62,347 nucleotides of DNA from Polyangiaceae bacterium (GCA_947475525.1 CANJMI010000025.1:1-62347); one strand, 5' to 3'; positions 27,487 through 41,370 are shown, counted from the first letter of the stretch. Numbers and translations: made by a program. The notes: generated by a model not told the origin, from the sequence alone.

Positions 27487-27523
27487 CCCTCGCACCCGCA
27501 CTCGCCGTCATCGATGTCGGCAC

Positions 27524-27555
27524 GGGCTCTGCTTGAGCTCTGCTTGAGGGAGCCC
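27524..27555. other. Dyad around an 11-bp tandem duplication between convergent genes
   Basis: CTCTGCTTGAG is duplicated head to tail (27527-27537 and 27538-27548). The pair is flanked by GGGCTC and GAGCCC, which can form a stem. It lies between convergent prkA and the coiled-coil gene, a suitable place for a terminator, but no T-run follows. The rest of the 186-bp gap shows nothing else. Confidence 0.4.
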
Positions 27556-27672
27556 AGTTGGACGCAGGCCGACCTTGACGGTCTTGACGGCGAGGTGCGT
27601 CGTGTTCGCGACTGATTGTGCAACCACCTTCGAGTCGCAAGGCCGCGCCGAGAGCTCCCGTTACCGCGACGT

Positions 27673-27933
27673 TTAGCGGCTGCGCAGGCGGGTCACTTCG
27701 CTCTCGAGGGAACGAACCGCGCGTTTCAAGTCGTCTACGTCACGTTGCGGCGCAGCGCCCAAGAGCCGCAAAAGGTTGGCTTTCTGATCCTCGCTGAGCT
27801 CGGTTAGCTTTCCGGGCACGCTGAGGGCCGTCATGACGAGCTTCATGAAGCGCTCGTCCTGCAGCAGCCCGGCGATGGCGGGGTGCCCCGCGAGTTTCAA
27901 CCCTTCGCTCATCACTTTGTCTTTGAGGCTCAT
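27673..27933 (-). CDS. Small coiled-coil protein
   Basis: This 86-residue protein (MSLKDKVMSEGLKLAG at the N-terminus) has a helical body and a C-terminal heptad segment DDLKRAVRSLESEVTRLRSR typical of a short coiled coil. Similar small proteins sit beside polyester- or phasin-type loci in other bacteria, but no specific family is claimed. Its ATG overlaps the stop of the alpha/beta-hydrolase gene as ATGA, so the two are translated together. ATG 27933 was preferred over an upstream in-frame start that lies inside the hydrolase gene. Confidence 0.75.
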   Translation of the reverse strand: MSLKDKVMSEGLKLAGHPAIAGLLQDERFMKLVMTALSVPGKLTELSEDQKANLLRLLGAAPQRDVDDLKRAVRSLESEVTRLRSR

Positions 27934-29153
27934 CGGTCGTTGCTCTTTCGCTCTGCTTGCACGTTCCCCGACTCGTTGGCTCGGGGCGTGCGCGTTTTCA
28001 TCCAGTTTGCAATCAGTGGCCAAATCGTCTGCGGCGCGTCACGACCAACGACGATGTCGATGTGGCCGTTCGGGAACACGCGGTAGGCCTTGTCCGGCGA
28101 GGCGGAACGCTCATAGGCGGGGCGTACCGACTCAGGAGGGGCGAGGCCATCTTCGCTACCGGCGACCACGAGTAGAGGAAGGTGGAGGGCCTCGAAGGCC
28201 GCCGCGAATCCGTAGAGGACGCCGAGACGGTGCCCACTCGCGCGGGCTTGGGCCGCACGGAGGAACAGGTTTCGCATCACCGCGACGCTGCCGCGGTCCA
28301 TCGCGAGAGACATGTGTTGTCCGAGGATTTTCGGCTCGATCGCCCCGGGGTTGTGGCCACGGATCGGTAATGGAAAGAGCGGGCTCTCGATGAACACGCG
28401 CGCGAGCCGCATGAGCTCGCCTGCGTCTTTGAGGTGCAGCCCATTGCCAAGTGGAATCCGCTCGTCGAGCGCGAGCATCACGTTGCCGAAGATCGACAAG
28501 AAGCGTGAGCCGCGCGTGAAGTGATAGGGGCTTCCGAGCGTGACGATCCCGGCAATCTTGTCGCTCAACGCGGGTGCGGCGGCGTAGCTGATGAGGCCGC
28601 CGAGCGAGTGCCCTACCAAGAACACGCGCTCGTGGCCCGAGACACGGCGAACTTCGGCGACGGCGGCGGGGAGGTCCTCGCGTACGTAGTCGGCGAGGTC
28701 GCGCGGCGGACGAGCACCGAGGTGACGTGAGCGGCCGTGTCCGCGCAAATCGAGGTTAAAGACGTCGAAGCCTTCCGCGGCGAGGTAATTCGAGAAGCTG
28801 CGCGACGGGAGGTGCCAGACGTAGCGGTTCTGTCCGTAACCGTGAATCAGCAAGACGGCGGCACGCGTTTGGGCAGCCTTGGGTCCTTCGGGGCCGACCT
28901 CGGCTCGCCGCTTGCGCACCATCGCGAGCGGGACGGGTGCTCTCTCGGGGCCGTAGCCACCGACGGGTGGCATGCCGTTGTCGTCCGCTGCGAGGGGAGG
29001 CTCATCGTCGTCGTCGTCGTCCGCGTCGTCGATGTCGTGATCGTTCGGCAGGGCTGGCGACCCGTCGGGCCGTGAGAGGACAATTTCTTTGATGAATCGC
29101 TCGCGGCGATCACCGTCAATCGTCTGCTCGACGGGCGTGCTGTTCAGGATCAT
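27930..29153 (-). CDS. Alpha/beta-hydrolase with acidic N-terminal linker
   Basis: The 407-residue cytoplasmic protein has an N-terminal tail with a run of Asp (about residues 38-51, coded by a GTC/GAC-rich stretch). The hydrolase core follows: LLIHGYGQNRYVWH (oxyanion region), NLDLRGHGRS, the nucleophile elbow GHSLGG (Ser about 183) and late VVAGSEDGLAPPES with NGHIDIVVG for the acid and His. This is the pattern of lipase-like or polyester-related alpha/beta-hydrolases. It lies divergent from the giant regulator gene, 121 bp away, and is coupled to the coiled-coil gene downstream. Confidence 0.88.
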   Translation of the reverse strand: MILNSTPVEQTIDGDRRERFIKEIVLSRPDGSPALPNDHDIDDADDDDDDEPPLAADDNGMPPVGGYGPERAPVPLAMVRKRRAEVGPEGPKAAQTRAAVLLIHGYGQNRYVWHLPSRSFSNYLAAEGFDVFNLDLRGHGRSRHLGARPPRDLADYVREDLPAAVAEVRRVSGHERVFLVGHSLGGLISYAAAPALSDKIAGIVTLGSPYHFTRGSRFLSIFGNVMLALDERIPLGNGLHLKDAGELMRLARVFIESPLFPLPIRGHNPGAIEPKILGQHMSLAMDRGSVAVMRNLFLRAAQARASGHRLGVLYGFAAAFEALHLPLLVVAGSEDGLAPPESVRPAYERSASPDKAYRVFPNGHIDIVVGRDAPQTIWPLIANWMKTRTPRANESGNVQAERKSNDR

Positions 29154-29274
29154 GCGACGACTTCGAGGCGAAAACGGGCGGCAGGCTTCAACTCGCGAGC
29201 GAAATGCATCATCACCGCGGAGGCTTGTTGTAACCTCTAGCCGCGCGAAACTGCAACCAATCTTGGGACCCTAC

Positions 29275-32200
29275 GTGACCGCTGCTAGCTCGAAATTCCC
29301 GGCTCGATACGAGCCACTCGAACGATTGGGCGAGGGTGGGAGTGGCGAAGTTTGGGCGGCCCGCGATCGCGTCACGAATCGGCGCGTTGCGCTGAAGCTG
29401 CTCCGCGAAGGTGCGGAGCAAGCCGAGGTCATGGCGCTCGTCCGCGAGGCCACGGCGCTGTCCTGCATCGAGAGCCTCGGCGTTCCGCGCGTACTTCACT
29501 TCGGGCGCCTGCCGACGACGGGGCGGGTGTACCTCGTTCGCGAGCTCGTCGAAGGCACGAGCCTCGCCGACAGGCTCGAAGCGAAGGAGAACGCGCGGGT
29601 GTGCCTCCTTGCTCTCGTGCAAGCGGCAGACTTGCTGACGAACCTCCATCGGGGGCTGTTGCTCCACGGTGACATCAAGCCGGCGAACATCATCGTCGGG
29701 CCTGATGGTACGGCCACCCTCGTCGATCTCGGACTTGCGGCTCCGTGGCGTGAGGGTGGGGCACGTCCTGAGGGGCTTACGCCACGCTATGCGGCGCCGG
29801 AGCTCTTTCGGGGCGAGCCGCTGACCCCTCAAGTGGAGGTTTATGCGCTCGGCGCGAGCCTCGAGGACATCATTGAAAAAGTTGGAGCGGAGCTCTCGGC
29901 GCGTGAGCTCTACGGCGTGCGGGCCGTTGCCGTCCGCGCGACAGCGGACCTTGCATCGGAGCGCTTTCCGAGCGTCGACGAGTTCGCTGAGGCTCTCCGA
30001 CTTGCGCTGGCGCTCGACGACCGAACGGGGCCATCTCCGGGTGGTGCGAGCGACGGCGGTGTCCAGCATACTCGACGCCTATGGTCCATCGTCGGCAACG
30101 ACCGCGTATCGAATGCGCTCCTCGCGCGCATCGAGGGCATGCTTCCTCGCGAGGGGTTGCTTCTCGGTGGTCCCGAGGGCTCGGGTCGCAGCACGTCGCT
30201 TCGCCGCATCGCTTGGTCGCTCGGCGTTGGCGGCGCCTCGGTTGTCTTCATTGAGTCGCCCGACCCGACGACCGTTGCGCTCGCGCTTGATCCGTCGATG
30301 CGCTCCCTCAACCCCGAAGAGGTCGTGCTTCTCGTCGACGACGCCGACATGCTCGAGCCTGCTGACTTCGCGCGGATGGAGGCGTTGCGGGCGACCGGTG
30401 CTCGCCTCGTCGCGGTGGTTGGTGGCCGCGCTGGCGGAGAGAGCCTCGCGAGCGGGCGCACGTTCGGTTGGTTCGAAGCCCCGCCACTCGAAGAGGCGGA
30501 CGCCGTGGAGCTCGTCGCGCGGTTCATTCCGTCACTCGGTGATGCGATGGTCCGCCTGCTGCTCGCGCGGAGCGGCGGCTATCCCGGGCCGTTGCGTTCA
30601 CTCGTCGAGCGACTTGAGTCGCGAGCCATCGTATCGCCCGATGATCTCGATTCCGCGCTCGATGACGCTCCGATCCCCGCGGGGGTGCGAATCGAGCTCG
30701 CCGAAATTCATCGACTCCTCGATCGCGGCCGACTCGACGCTGCTGCGGATTATCTCTCGGCCTACGACCGGGACGTCTCCGTATCGCTCGCGGTCGCGCG
30801 GGCGAAGGTGGCCATCGGGCGCGGTGAGCCAAAGGGTGCGCTCGCCGAGCTTGCTCGGGCCGAGGCGATGCTTTCCGAGGCGACGCGAGTCGACGTCGTC
30901 GCGTGGTCGGCCCAGCGGGCCCGCGCGCATCTCAGGGCGGGCGATTACGAAAACGCGGAGATCCACGCCAGCCGCGCTTTGGGCACCCTCGGCACATCGG
31001 TGGATGCGTCGCACGAGGAACTCGCGACCGCAGGGTCGCTCGAATTCACGGTTGACGCGCTGGCCGTCGCTGGGCTCGCTCGCAGTCTATCCGGTCGACA
31101 CGAGCTCGCCGCGGACACGCTGCAGCGAAGCGTTGACCTCGCTCGTACGGGAGACGAGCCGCGGGTACTCGCGATCGCCCTAGGATCGCTGGCTTTTGCG
31201 TTGCAGCGGAGCGATCGGTTGACCGATGCCGAGGCAGCTCACGCCGAAGCGTTGATGCACGCCGAGAAGGCGGGCGACGCCGGTCACATCGCGACGACGC
31301 GACTCAACTTGGCGACCATTGCGCACTCGCGAGGCGACTTTGCCGTAGCCCTCGCGCACCTCGAGGCCGCGGTCGACATGGGACGTCGAAGCGGTCGCAC
31401 ATCGACGGTCCGGCAGGCGCTGTTCAACCTCGCGAGCCTCGACTTGTACCTGGGACGCGAGGCACGAGCGCAGGCTTCGCTCGCGGCGCTTGCGGCGGAA
31501 AGAAGCTCTCTATCGGGAGCGGCGCGTGCTCAGCTGCTCGCCCTCGAGGCGGAGAACCTCGCGCACAGTGGCGACCTCGAGCTCGGCGCGCGTAAATGCA
31601 TCGCCTGCGCCGAGGCCTACCATGAGCTCGGTAGGCGCACCGATGCTGCGGAGGCGTTGTTCGAGAGCGTGCTCATTACCTTGCGCGGAGCCGATGTCGA
31701 TCCTGTCGCCATGCAGGACGAAATCCTCGCTGCTGAATCATTGCTCGCGGATTCGGGTGCGCATCAACCGCTCGCTCGCCTCGCGAGGGGCAAGGTTGCC
31801 ATGGTCGGTGAACGCTGGTCGGAGGCACGCCTCGCTTTCGATGAGGCGATCGATGCGGCCGAACGCAGCGGCCAACGCGATTGGGTGTGGCGAGCGTTGG
31901 TTGCGCGTGCAGAGCTGGCGGCAGCCGAGTCGCGTCCTGCCGATCAAGCGGCGGACCATCGACGTGCGGTCGAGATCGTCGAGGCCATCGCAGCCCCTCT
32001 CCCGCGCGATCTTCGCGAGGTCTTCTGGAGTGATCCCCGGCGCCGTTTCCTTCGCAGTGGGAATCTTGGTCGCGGATCGGAGCTGCGTACGGGCGCCATT
32101 CGGGCGACCCTCAAGCCGACGGGCGTCTCCGTGGCGTTCGGCCCCGACATCAGCGCGGCGACTCAACTCGTCATGGCGCCCCGCGAAGACCGCCTCGCGA

Positions 32201-33828
32201 TGTTGCTGGACATCAACCGCGAGCTCGCCGGTGAGTACGATCTCGACCGGCTACTCGAGCGCGTCACCGACCGCGCAATTACGCTGCTCGATGCCGAGCG
32301 AGGCTTTGTCCTCTTGAGGAGCCGTTCGGGCGAGCCGCGGCTCAGCGTCCATGCCGCGCGTGATCGGGAAGGCAATGAACCGCACGTCCTTTTTTCGCGT
32401 TCGATAGCCGAGCGCGTGCTCGCTTCCGGTGAGGCATTTCTCGCCGTTGATGCTGCGAGCGACGAGCGCGTCTCGGAGTTCGTGTCCGTCCATCAGCTCA
32501 TGCTGCGCTCCGTTGCGTGTGTCCCGATCCACGCGCGTCAAGGCGACACGATAGGTGCCCTCTACGTCGAGACTCGGCTCCGAGCCGGCGGGGCTTTCGG
32601 CCTCGAGCTTCCGACACTTGCCGCGTTTGCGGAGCAATCGGCAATCGCCATCGAGACGGCTCGCCTCATCGAGGAAAATCGTGCGCGCGCAGTCGCCCTC
32701 GAGACCTCGAACCGCGAGCTCTCCGTCGCTCGTGACAAGCTCGAAGAACTTCTAGGCCGCCGTACCGAACAGCTTCAAGAGACCAAGCGCTCGCTGCGGA
32801 CGGCCCGCGCCGCATTGCGCAGCCATTTCGGCTACGGCGGCGTCGTTGGAACGAGCGCCGCGATGCGTCGCGTGTACGCCGTCATCGATCGAGTCAAAGA
32901 CGCCGATGTGCCAATTTTGCTCACTGGGGAGAGCGGCACCGGCAAAGAGGTCGTTGCGCGGACGATTCACTCGATGGGGGCGCGTACCCAGAAGCCGTTC
33001 GTCGGCGTCAACTGCGGTGCGATACCGGAGCACCTACTCGAGAGTGAGCTTTTCGGTCACGTGCGCGGTTCCTTCACGGGTGCCGATCGCGACAAGAAGG
33101 GGCTCTTCCGAGAGCTGGACGGCGGCACGATTCTTTTGGATGAAATCGGCGAGATGGCGCCCAAGATGCAGGCAGGCCTCTTGCGAGTTTTGCAAGAGCG
33201 GGTCGTGCGTCCCGTGGGTGGCGCAAAAGAGGAGAGCGTGGACGTCCGCGTGATCGCCGCCACGCATCGCAACCTCACCGAGATGGTGGAGCGCGGTACG
33301 TTCCGTGAAGACCTCTACTACCGGTTGAACGTGATCGAGCTCCGTCTGCCTTCGCTACGTGAACGCGCCGAGGATGTCCCGCTTCTCGTCGATCATTTCC
33401 TCGGAATTTTCGCCGCACGCTACGGGCGCGAGCGCAGGTCCGTCAGCCGCGAAGCGCTGCGCCGCCTTCAGGGACACAGCTGGCCTGGCAATGTGCGTCA
33501 GCTCGAGAACCTGCTGCTCAACGCCTGGATTCTCAGTGACGAAGAGGAGCTCGGGTTAGCGGACTTCGATGTGTCGGGGGTCGCAGCCTCAGCAAAATCA
33601 TTGCCGACCAGCGCGCCTGGTGCCATCGGCGAGCCGTCGCGCGAACCGCAGGGGGCGAGCGGCGCCAGCGGACGACCTGAGTCGGCAGAGGATTTTAGCG
33701 TGGTCGAGCGCGAGCAAATTCTCGAGGCTCTCGGCAAGTGTGGCTGGAATCGGGCGGAAGCGGCCCGGCTTCTCGGCATCCCGCGCCGTACGTTCTATCG
33801 GCGCCTCGAACGCTACGGCATCCAGTAA
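29275..33828 (+). CDS. Protein kinase - ATPase - TPR - GAF - sigma-54 activator - Fis fusion regulator
   Basis: This 1517-residue protein joins a Ser/Thr kinase domain (GEGGSGEVWAARD near 20; HGDIKPANI near 130-138; DLG instead of DFG) to a NTPase (Walker A GGPEGSGRST near 297) and a long TPR helical region (about 480-900). A GAF domain follows (about 975-1135), then a coiled coil, then a sigma-54 AAA+ domain with TGESGTGKE (about 1217) and GSFTGA (about 1264) in place of GAFTGA. The C-terminus is a Fis-type helix-turn-helix (NRAEAARLLGIPRRTFYRRL). GTG 29275 was chosen because the kinase begins there. It would sense signals and start sigma-54 transcription. Targets are unknown. Confidence 0.95.
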   Translation: MTAASSKFPARYEPLERLGEGGSGEVWAARDRVTNRRVALKLLREGAEQAEVMALVREATALSCIESLGVPRVLHFGRLPTTGRVYLVRELVEGTSLADRLEAKENARVCLLALVQAADLLTNLHRGLLLHGDIKPANIIVGPDGTATLVDLGLAAPWREGGARPEGLTPRYAAPELFRGEPLTPQVEVYALGASLEDIIEKVGAELSARELYGVRAVAVRATADLASERFPSVDEFAEALRLALALDDRTGPSPGGASDGGVQHTRRLWSIVGNDRVSNALLARIEGMLPREGLLLGGPEGSGRSTSLRRIAWSLGVGGASVVFIESPDPTTVALALDPSMRSLNPEEVVLLVDDADMLEPADFARMEALRATGARLVAVVGGRAGGESLASGRTFGWFEAPPLEEADAVELVARFIPSLGDAMVRLLLARSGGYPGPLRSLVERLESRAIVSPDDLDSALDDAPIPAGVRIELAEIHRLLDRGRLDAAADYLSAYDRDVSVSLAVARAKVAIGRGEPKGALAELARAEAMLSEATRVDVVAWSAQRARAHLRAGDYENAEIHASRALGTLGTSVDASHEELATAGSLEFTVDALAVAGLARSLSGRHELAADTLQRSVDLARTGDEPRVLAIALGSLAFALQRSDRLTDAEAAHAEALMHAEKAGDAGHIATTRLNLATIAHSRGDFAVALAHLEAAVDMGRRSGRTSTVRQALFNLASLDLYLGREARAQASLAALAAERSSLSGAARAQLLALEAENLAHSGDLELGARKCIACAEAYHELGRRTDAAEALFESVLITLRGADVDPVAMQDEILAAESLLADSGAHQPLARLARGKVAMVGERWSEARLAFDEAIDAAERSGQRDWVWRALVARAELAAAESRPADQAADHRRAVEIVEAIAAPLPRDLREVFWSDPRRRFLRSGNLGRGSELRTGAIRATLKPTGVSVAFGPDISAATQLVMAPREDRLAMLLDINRELAGEYDLDRLLERVTDRAITLLDAERGFVLLRSRSGEPRLSVHAARDREGNEPHVLFSRSIAERVLASGEAFLAVDAASDERVSEFVSVHQLMLRSVACVPIHARQGDTIGALYVETRLRAGGAFGLELPTLAAFAEQSAIAIETARLIEENRARAVALETSNRELSVARDKLEELLGRRTEQLQETKRSLRTARAALRSHFGYGGVVGTSAAMRRVYAVIDRVKDADVPILLTGESGTGKEVVARTIHSMGARTQKPFVGVNCGAIPEHLLESELFGHVRGSFTGADRDKKGLFRELDGGTILLDEIGEMAPKMQAGLLRVLQERVVRPVGGAKEESVDVRVIAATHRNLTEMVERGTFREDLYYRLNVIELRLPSLRERAEDVPLLVDHFLGIFAARYGRERRSVSREALRRLQGHSWPGNVRQLENLLLNAWILSDEEELGLADFDVSGVAASAKSLPTSAPGAIGEPSREPQGASGASGRPESAEDFSVVEREQILEALGKCGWNRAEAARLLGIPRRTFYRRLERYGIQ

Positions 33829-33842
33829 CGAACGAAGCCGCG

Positions 33843-36454
<2,612 letters not shown>

Positions 36455-37006
36455 TTAGAACGCGCCGACGAATGCGACGCCGGCCAGCGTAGGCGTGACG
36501 GACGGGACGAGCGTGATGCGAGTCATTGCGCTCGGGGTTCGTCTGGTCGCGGCAAGCGCCGGCTTTCCGGCTGCCGCTTCGGTGGTTACAAAAATTCCTT
36601 CGGCGGCAAGGACGAGGCCTCCGAGTTGCGCGAGGCCGCTTACCACCTCGAGAATCCCTCGGGCATACACGATCGCTCCGCAGTCGGGCTCGGTGCTTGG
36701 ACATCGATTGTTCGCGAGAGCAAGCCATGGCCCCGCAATGGGTATCCTGAGCTCACTTGCGCCAGGAGCCTCGGGCCAGCCGTAGCTCGTCAGCGCTGCC
36801 CCGTACGCGACGGCCGTGAAGCCGAGCCCACCGAGAATCAGCGGAAGCCGCACCGTGGATGGGGGGAAGCGTTCGACAGTGGCGCCGCTTGGGCCACTCG
36901 CCCCTGGGGTGACGTCACCGGACGACGTGGCGTCCTCTGCGCTCGCGACGCCTCCGAATGCCGTGAGGACGAGGAGCGCGGCTGATCCGCTAGCCCAGCT
37001 TTTCAC
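36455..37006 (-). CDS. Small exported or membrane protein of unknown function
   Basis: GTG 37006 gives 183 residues with a signal peptide (KSWASGSAALLVLTAFGGVASA). A Ser/Pro linker and two hydrophobic segments follow (about 51-68 and 105-125). No domain was recognised. The start overlaps the stop of the upstream lipoprotein gene by 4 nt (GTGA), so the two are likely co-translated. Its stop codon lies directly against that of the convergent FAH-like gene. Confidence 0.65.
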   Translation of the reverse strand: MKSWASGSAALLVLTAFGGVASAEDATSSGDVTPGASGPSGATVERFPPSTVRLPLILGGLGFTAVAYGAALTSYGWPEAPGASELRIPIAGPWLALANNRCPSTEPDCGAIVYARGILEVVSGLAQLGGLVLAAEGIFVTTEAAAGKPALAATRRTPSAMTRITLVPSVTPTLAGVAFVGAF

Positions 37007-37521
37007 GGCTTTTTCTTGCCGGTTTTCGGGTCTTTTTCGGGTGCCGGCGCGGCGGGAATGTTCAACGTGAACGGGACGGTCTTGCGGCCTTGGAAGGGCG
37101 TGACGATCTGACCGATGAACGCGTTCTTCAAACAGGATTGCCCGGTCGGCGAGCCTGCCGTGAACGTAGTTCCGAGCATAACCTCGATGATCTTGCCGGT
37201 GCGACCGTCGATTACGACTTCGATTTCGCCTTCGCCGACGGGCGTGTCCTTCGCCACGGCCGGACACTGCACCGCTTGCCTGCGGGCACGTTCGAGTACG
37301 ATTTTCGCCATGTCCGGATCGAACCCGGACGGGTCGGCTGTCGGGGCCGATTCTTCGAGTGGCGCGGTGGCGCTCGCCGTCTCGGTCGCTCTCGCCGAAG
37401 CCGCGGGCTCGGACCTCAAGCCGGCGGTTGACTCCTCCGAGATTGGGTTGTTGACGCGCATCGAATCGTTGCAGCCGGCGACGATCAGAGCGAATACCCA
37501 AGTGTGCAAGCGGTTGCCCAT
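37003..37521 (-). CDS. Lipoprotein with AgmX/TonB-C-like C-terminal domain
   Basis: This 172-residue protein has a signal with lipobox LIVAGC and a Ser/Thr/Ala-rich spacer to about residue 65. Its C-terminal domain, EGEIEVVIDGRTGKIIEVML...CLKNAFIGQIVTPFQG, fits the AgmX/PglI or TonB-C-like fold of periplasmic binding modules. AgmX is linked to gliding motility and envelope work in myxobacteria; this relation is inference. ATG 37521 is immediately upstream of the lipobox signal. It precedes the small exported protein by a 4-nt overlap. Confidence 0.72.
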   Translation of the reverse strand: MGNRLHTWVFALIVAGCNDSMRVNNPISEESTAGLRSEPAASARATETASATAPLEESAPTADPSGFDPDMAKIVLERARRQAVQCPAVAKDTPVGEGEIEVVIDGRTGKIIEVMLGTTFTAGSPTGQSCLKNAFIGQIVTPFQGRKTVPFTLNIPAAPAPEKDPKTGKKKP

Positions 37522-37584
37522 GGTGCGGGCTACCGTTAGCGCAATCGGCGAGCACGAACAATCGGCAGAGTCTCGAAACGACCG

Positions 37585-39111
37585 ATGGGTGGTAGCGGAA
37601 ACACGTCGCGAGCGGCCGGGCGCAGCATCTTTTGGGCTGCGTTGATCGGCCTCTTCGGCATGTGCATCTTGCCGTTGCCGCTCGCCCAGGCAGAGCGTCC
37701 CGCCAGCAGCGCGTCGGCGGCTCCGAACGCGGCCGGGATCCCCGCGCCCTATGACATTCCGATGGCCGAGAAGGTCGTCAATCTCTACAAGGCCGCGCGC
37801 CATTACGGGGGCCACCTTGGCATGTCGATCGTCGACCTTCGCACGGGAAAAACCGTGGCGGCGAAAGACGAGGGCGTCGCGATGAATCCCGCATCGAACG
37901 CGAAGCTCCTCACGGCGTGGGCCGCGTTGCGTGCGTTCGGCCCGCAACATCGCTACCTCACCGGGCTGTACGGAAAGATCCGCGAGAACCGCGTCGACAC
38001 GCTCCTCGTGCGTGGCGAAGGCGATCCGAGCCTCGAGCACGAGCACCTCTACGCGATGGTGTCGGAGCTGCGCCTCGCGGGCGTGGGCATGGTCGGTGAC
38101 ATCATCGTCGATCAGAGTCGCTTCGACGATCGCCAGGTGCCGCCAGCGTTCGACCAGCAGCCCGACGAGTGGGCGAGCTTTCGCGCTCCGGTGTCGGCTG
38201 TGGCCGTCGATGGCAACACGGTGCACGTCAGCGTTTTCCCATCGATTGCGGGCCAGCATGCGCGCGTACGTGCGGTGCCACCGAGCGTCATCGAGCTCGA
38301 TGGCGCGGTTGGCACGAGCTCCGAGGAGAAGGTCGAGACCATCCAGCTTGAGATGTTGGCGCTGAAGGACGGCCGGATGCGCGCGCAGATCGGCGGCAGT
38401 CTCCCGGCTGGTGGCCTGCCCGTTACGATCTGGCGTCGCGCCGCGGACCCGTCGTTGCTCGCGGGCTACGCGATAGCCGACGTCTGCCGGGCGATGGGCA
38501 TCGAGGTTCACGGAAAAGTGCGCCGCGGGCATCCCGTTCCCCAGGATTTGCTCGCATTTCATCGCTCCGAGCCGCTTGGCAAGTTGCTGCACGCGCTCGG
38601 AAAACACAGCGACAACTTCCACGCGGAGATGATCTTCAAGGGTCTTGGAGGCAAGCACGGCCCGGCTAGCTTCGAGTCGGCGCGCGCGCGCGTGTTCGAG
38701 TTGCTCGCCGACGCTCACCTCGAGTCGCGCGGCCTAAAGTTCGAAAACGGTTCCGGCCTGTTCGATGCCGATCGGATGTCTGCAGGGTTCATCACCAGCC
38801 TTCTCGCGTCCACGGCCCGCGACCCGTCGATCGGCCCCGAATTTCTAGCGCAGCTCGCTATTGGCGGGGTCGATGGCACGCTCCGCAATCGCTTTGAGCC
38901 GTTCGCGCAAGCTCGCACGATCCGCGCGAAAACAGGCACGCTACGCACGGTAAGTTCGCTCGCCGGGTACGTGCTCGGCACGGATGGGCGACCGGCTATG
39001 GCCTTCGCATTCTTGGTGAACGACGTCGTCGATGCATCCACGGCGATGCGCCAGGAAATCGACGACGTCGTCGCGGCGGCAAGCTTCGCGGCGAGCCTGC
39101 CGCTCCCTTGA
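37585..39111 (+). CDS. dacB: D-alanyl-D-alanine carboxypeptidase/endopeptidase (PBP4, DacB)
   Basis: DacB trims and cuts peptidoglycan peptides in the periplasm. The 508 residues begin with a signal peptide (GRSIFWAALIGLFGMC). Active-site motifs are SxxK as SNAK (104-107), SxN as SDN (342-344) and KTG (449-451), in the order and spacing of the PBP4 family with its large insert after SxxK. It has no C-terminal membrane anchor. The divergent lipoprotein gene lies 63 bp upstream. Family members are not usually essential. Confidence 0.94.
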   Translation: MGGSGNTSRAAGRSIFWAALIGLFGMCILPLPLAQAERPASSASAAPNAAGIPAPYDIPMAEKVVNLYKAARHYGGHLGMSIVDLRTGKTVAAKDEGVAMNPASNAKLLTAWAALRAFGPQHRYLTGLYGKIRENRVDTLLVRGEGDPSLEHEHLYAMVSELRLAGVGMVGDIIVDQSRFDDRQVPPAFDQQPDEWASFRAPVSAVAVDGNTVHVSVFPSIAGQHARVRAVPPSVIELDGAVGTSSEEKVETIQLEMLALKDGRMRAQIGGSLPAGGLPVTIWRRAADPSLLAGYAIADVCRAMGIEVHGKVRRGHPVPQDLLAFHRSEPLGKLLHALGKHSDNFHAEMIFKGLGGKHGPASFESARARVFELLADAHLESRGLKFENGSGLFDADRMSAGFITSLLASTARDPSIGPEFLAQLAIGGVDGTLRNRFEPFAQARTIRAKTGTLRTVSSLAGYVLGTDGRPAMAFAFLVNDVVDASTAMRQEIDDVVAAASFAASLPLP

Positions 39112-39144
39112 TTGTTCCCGTTGCTCCGCCGGCCGCGAGCGTGA

Positions 39145-40749
<1,605 letters not shown>

Positions 40750-41370
40750 GGCATATCTCGTTGATTCAAGAGGAGAGTGGAGCGGGGGGTCGCTTCTTCA
40801 ACGTCCGCTCGGGTCGTCTTATTCGTAGGAATGACCGAGGGCTTTCGGCCGCCTCGGCTTCGCTCGATCGTGCTTTTCCGCTGCCGTGGAGTGCGTCTCG
40901 ATGGGGCCGAGTGAAACGGCTGCTCGGCGTGTCCGCACGAGTCGCATCGTTTCCAGGCACTTGGCCATTGTGTCCGCCGAGTGCGGCGGGCGAGGAGGGA
41001 AGTGAGGTGATGATTTCAATCTCACTAACACTGTTCAAACATCTAACACGCCGCGCACAGGGTTGCTTCCACTAAACGACGCCAATGCGAATGTTTCGTG
41101 ACGAATTCTCACCTGGTTGCTCCTCACGCAAGGGCAGTGCCAGAGTTGAAAACCCGATGCAGAAGCTGAAAACACGATGCAGCCGAGGCCGCACTTGCGT
41201 CGCGTACCCTTCAACGCCGAAGCATTCTGAGCACTTACAGTGGAGCGGCTGCCGCGCTCGTGCCCGGGCGTCGTCGTGAAGAGCCTCGCGCCAAGGCGAC
41301 CTACGAACTCACCACCGTGATCGTGATGTCGTGGTCCACCGCAAAGGATAGCGAGGGCGCAGGTACGCGT
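40750..41370. other. Gene-free region upstream of the sigma factor gene
   Basis: No convincing gene was found in these 621 bp on either strand. A 49-codon frame on the minus strand (40819-40968) is the best of several weak candidates and has no good ribosome site. The one clear feature is a 16-bp direct repeat with one mismatch (41147-41162 and 41167-41182), spaced 20 bp. The rest, near 41000-41110, is less GC-rich than its neighbours and may hold the sigma promoter. Confidence 0.5.
41147..41182. repeat. Two near-identical 16-bp direct repeats, 20-bp phased
   Basis: TGAAAACCCGATGCAG and TGAAAACACGATGCAG are separated so that their starts are 20 bp apart, close to two helical turns. Such phasing suits a dimeric or cooperative DNA-binding protein. 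The site is about 400 bp upstream of the sigma factor gene and downstream of pheS, so its target is uncertain. Confidence 0.6.

Noticed and set aside
29089-29274. Upstream extension of the giant regulator
   Set aside because: These codons overlap the start of the divergent hydrolase gene and carry no domain; the GTG at 29275 fits the kinase N-terminus.
37003-38718. A 571-codon open frame on the minus strand
   Set aside because: The real gene is the 172-residue lipoprotein from 37521; the rest lies antisense to dacB.
40819-40968. A 49-codon frame before the sigma factor gene
   Set aside because: No good ribosome site, overlapping frames of equal length, and no recognisable protein.
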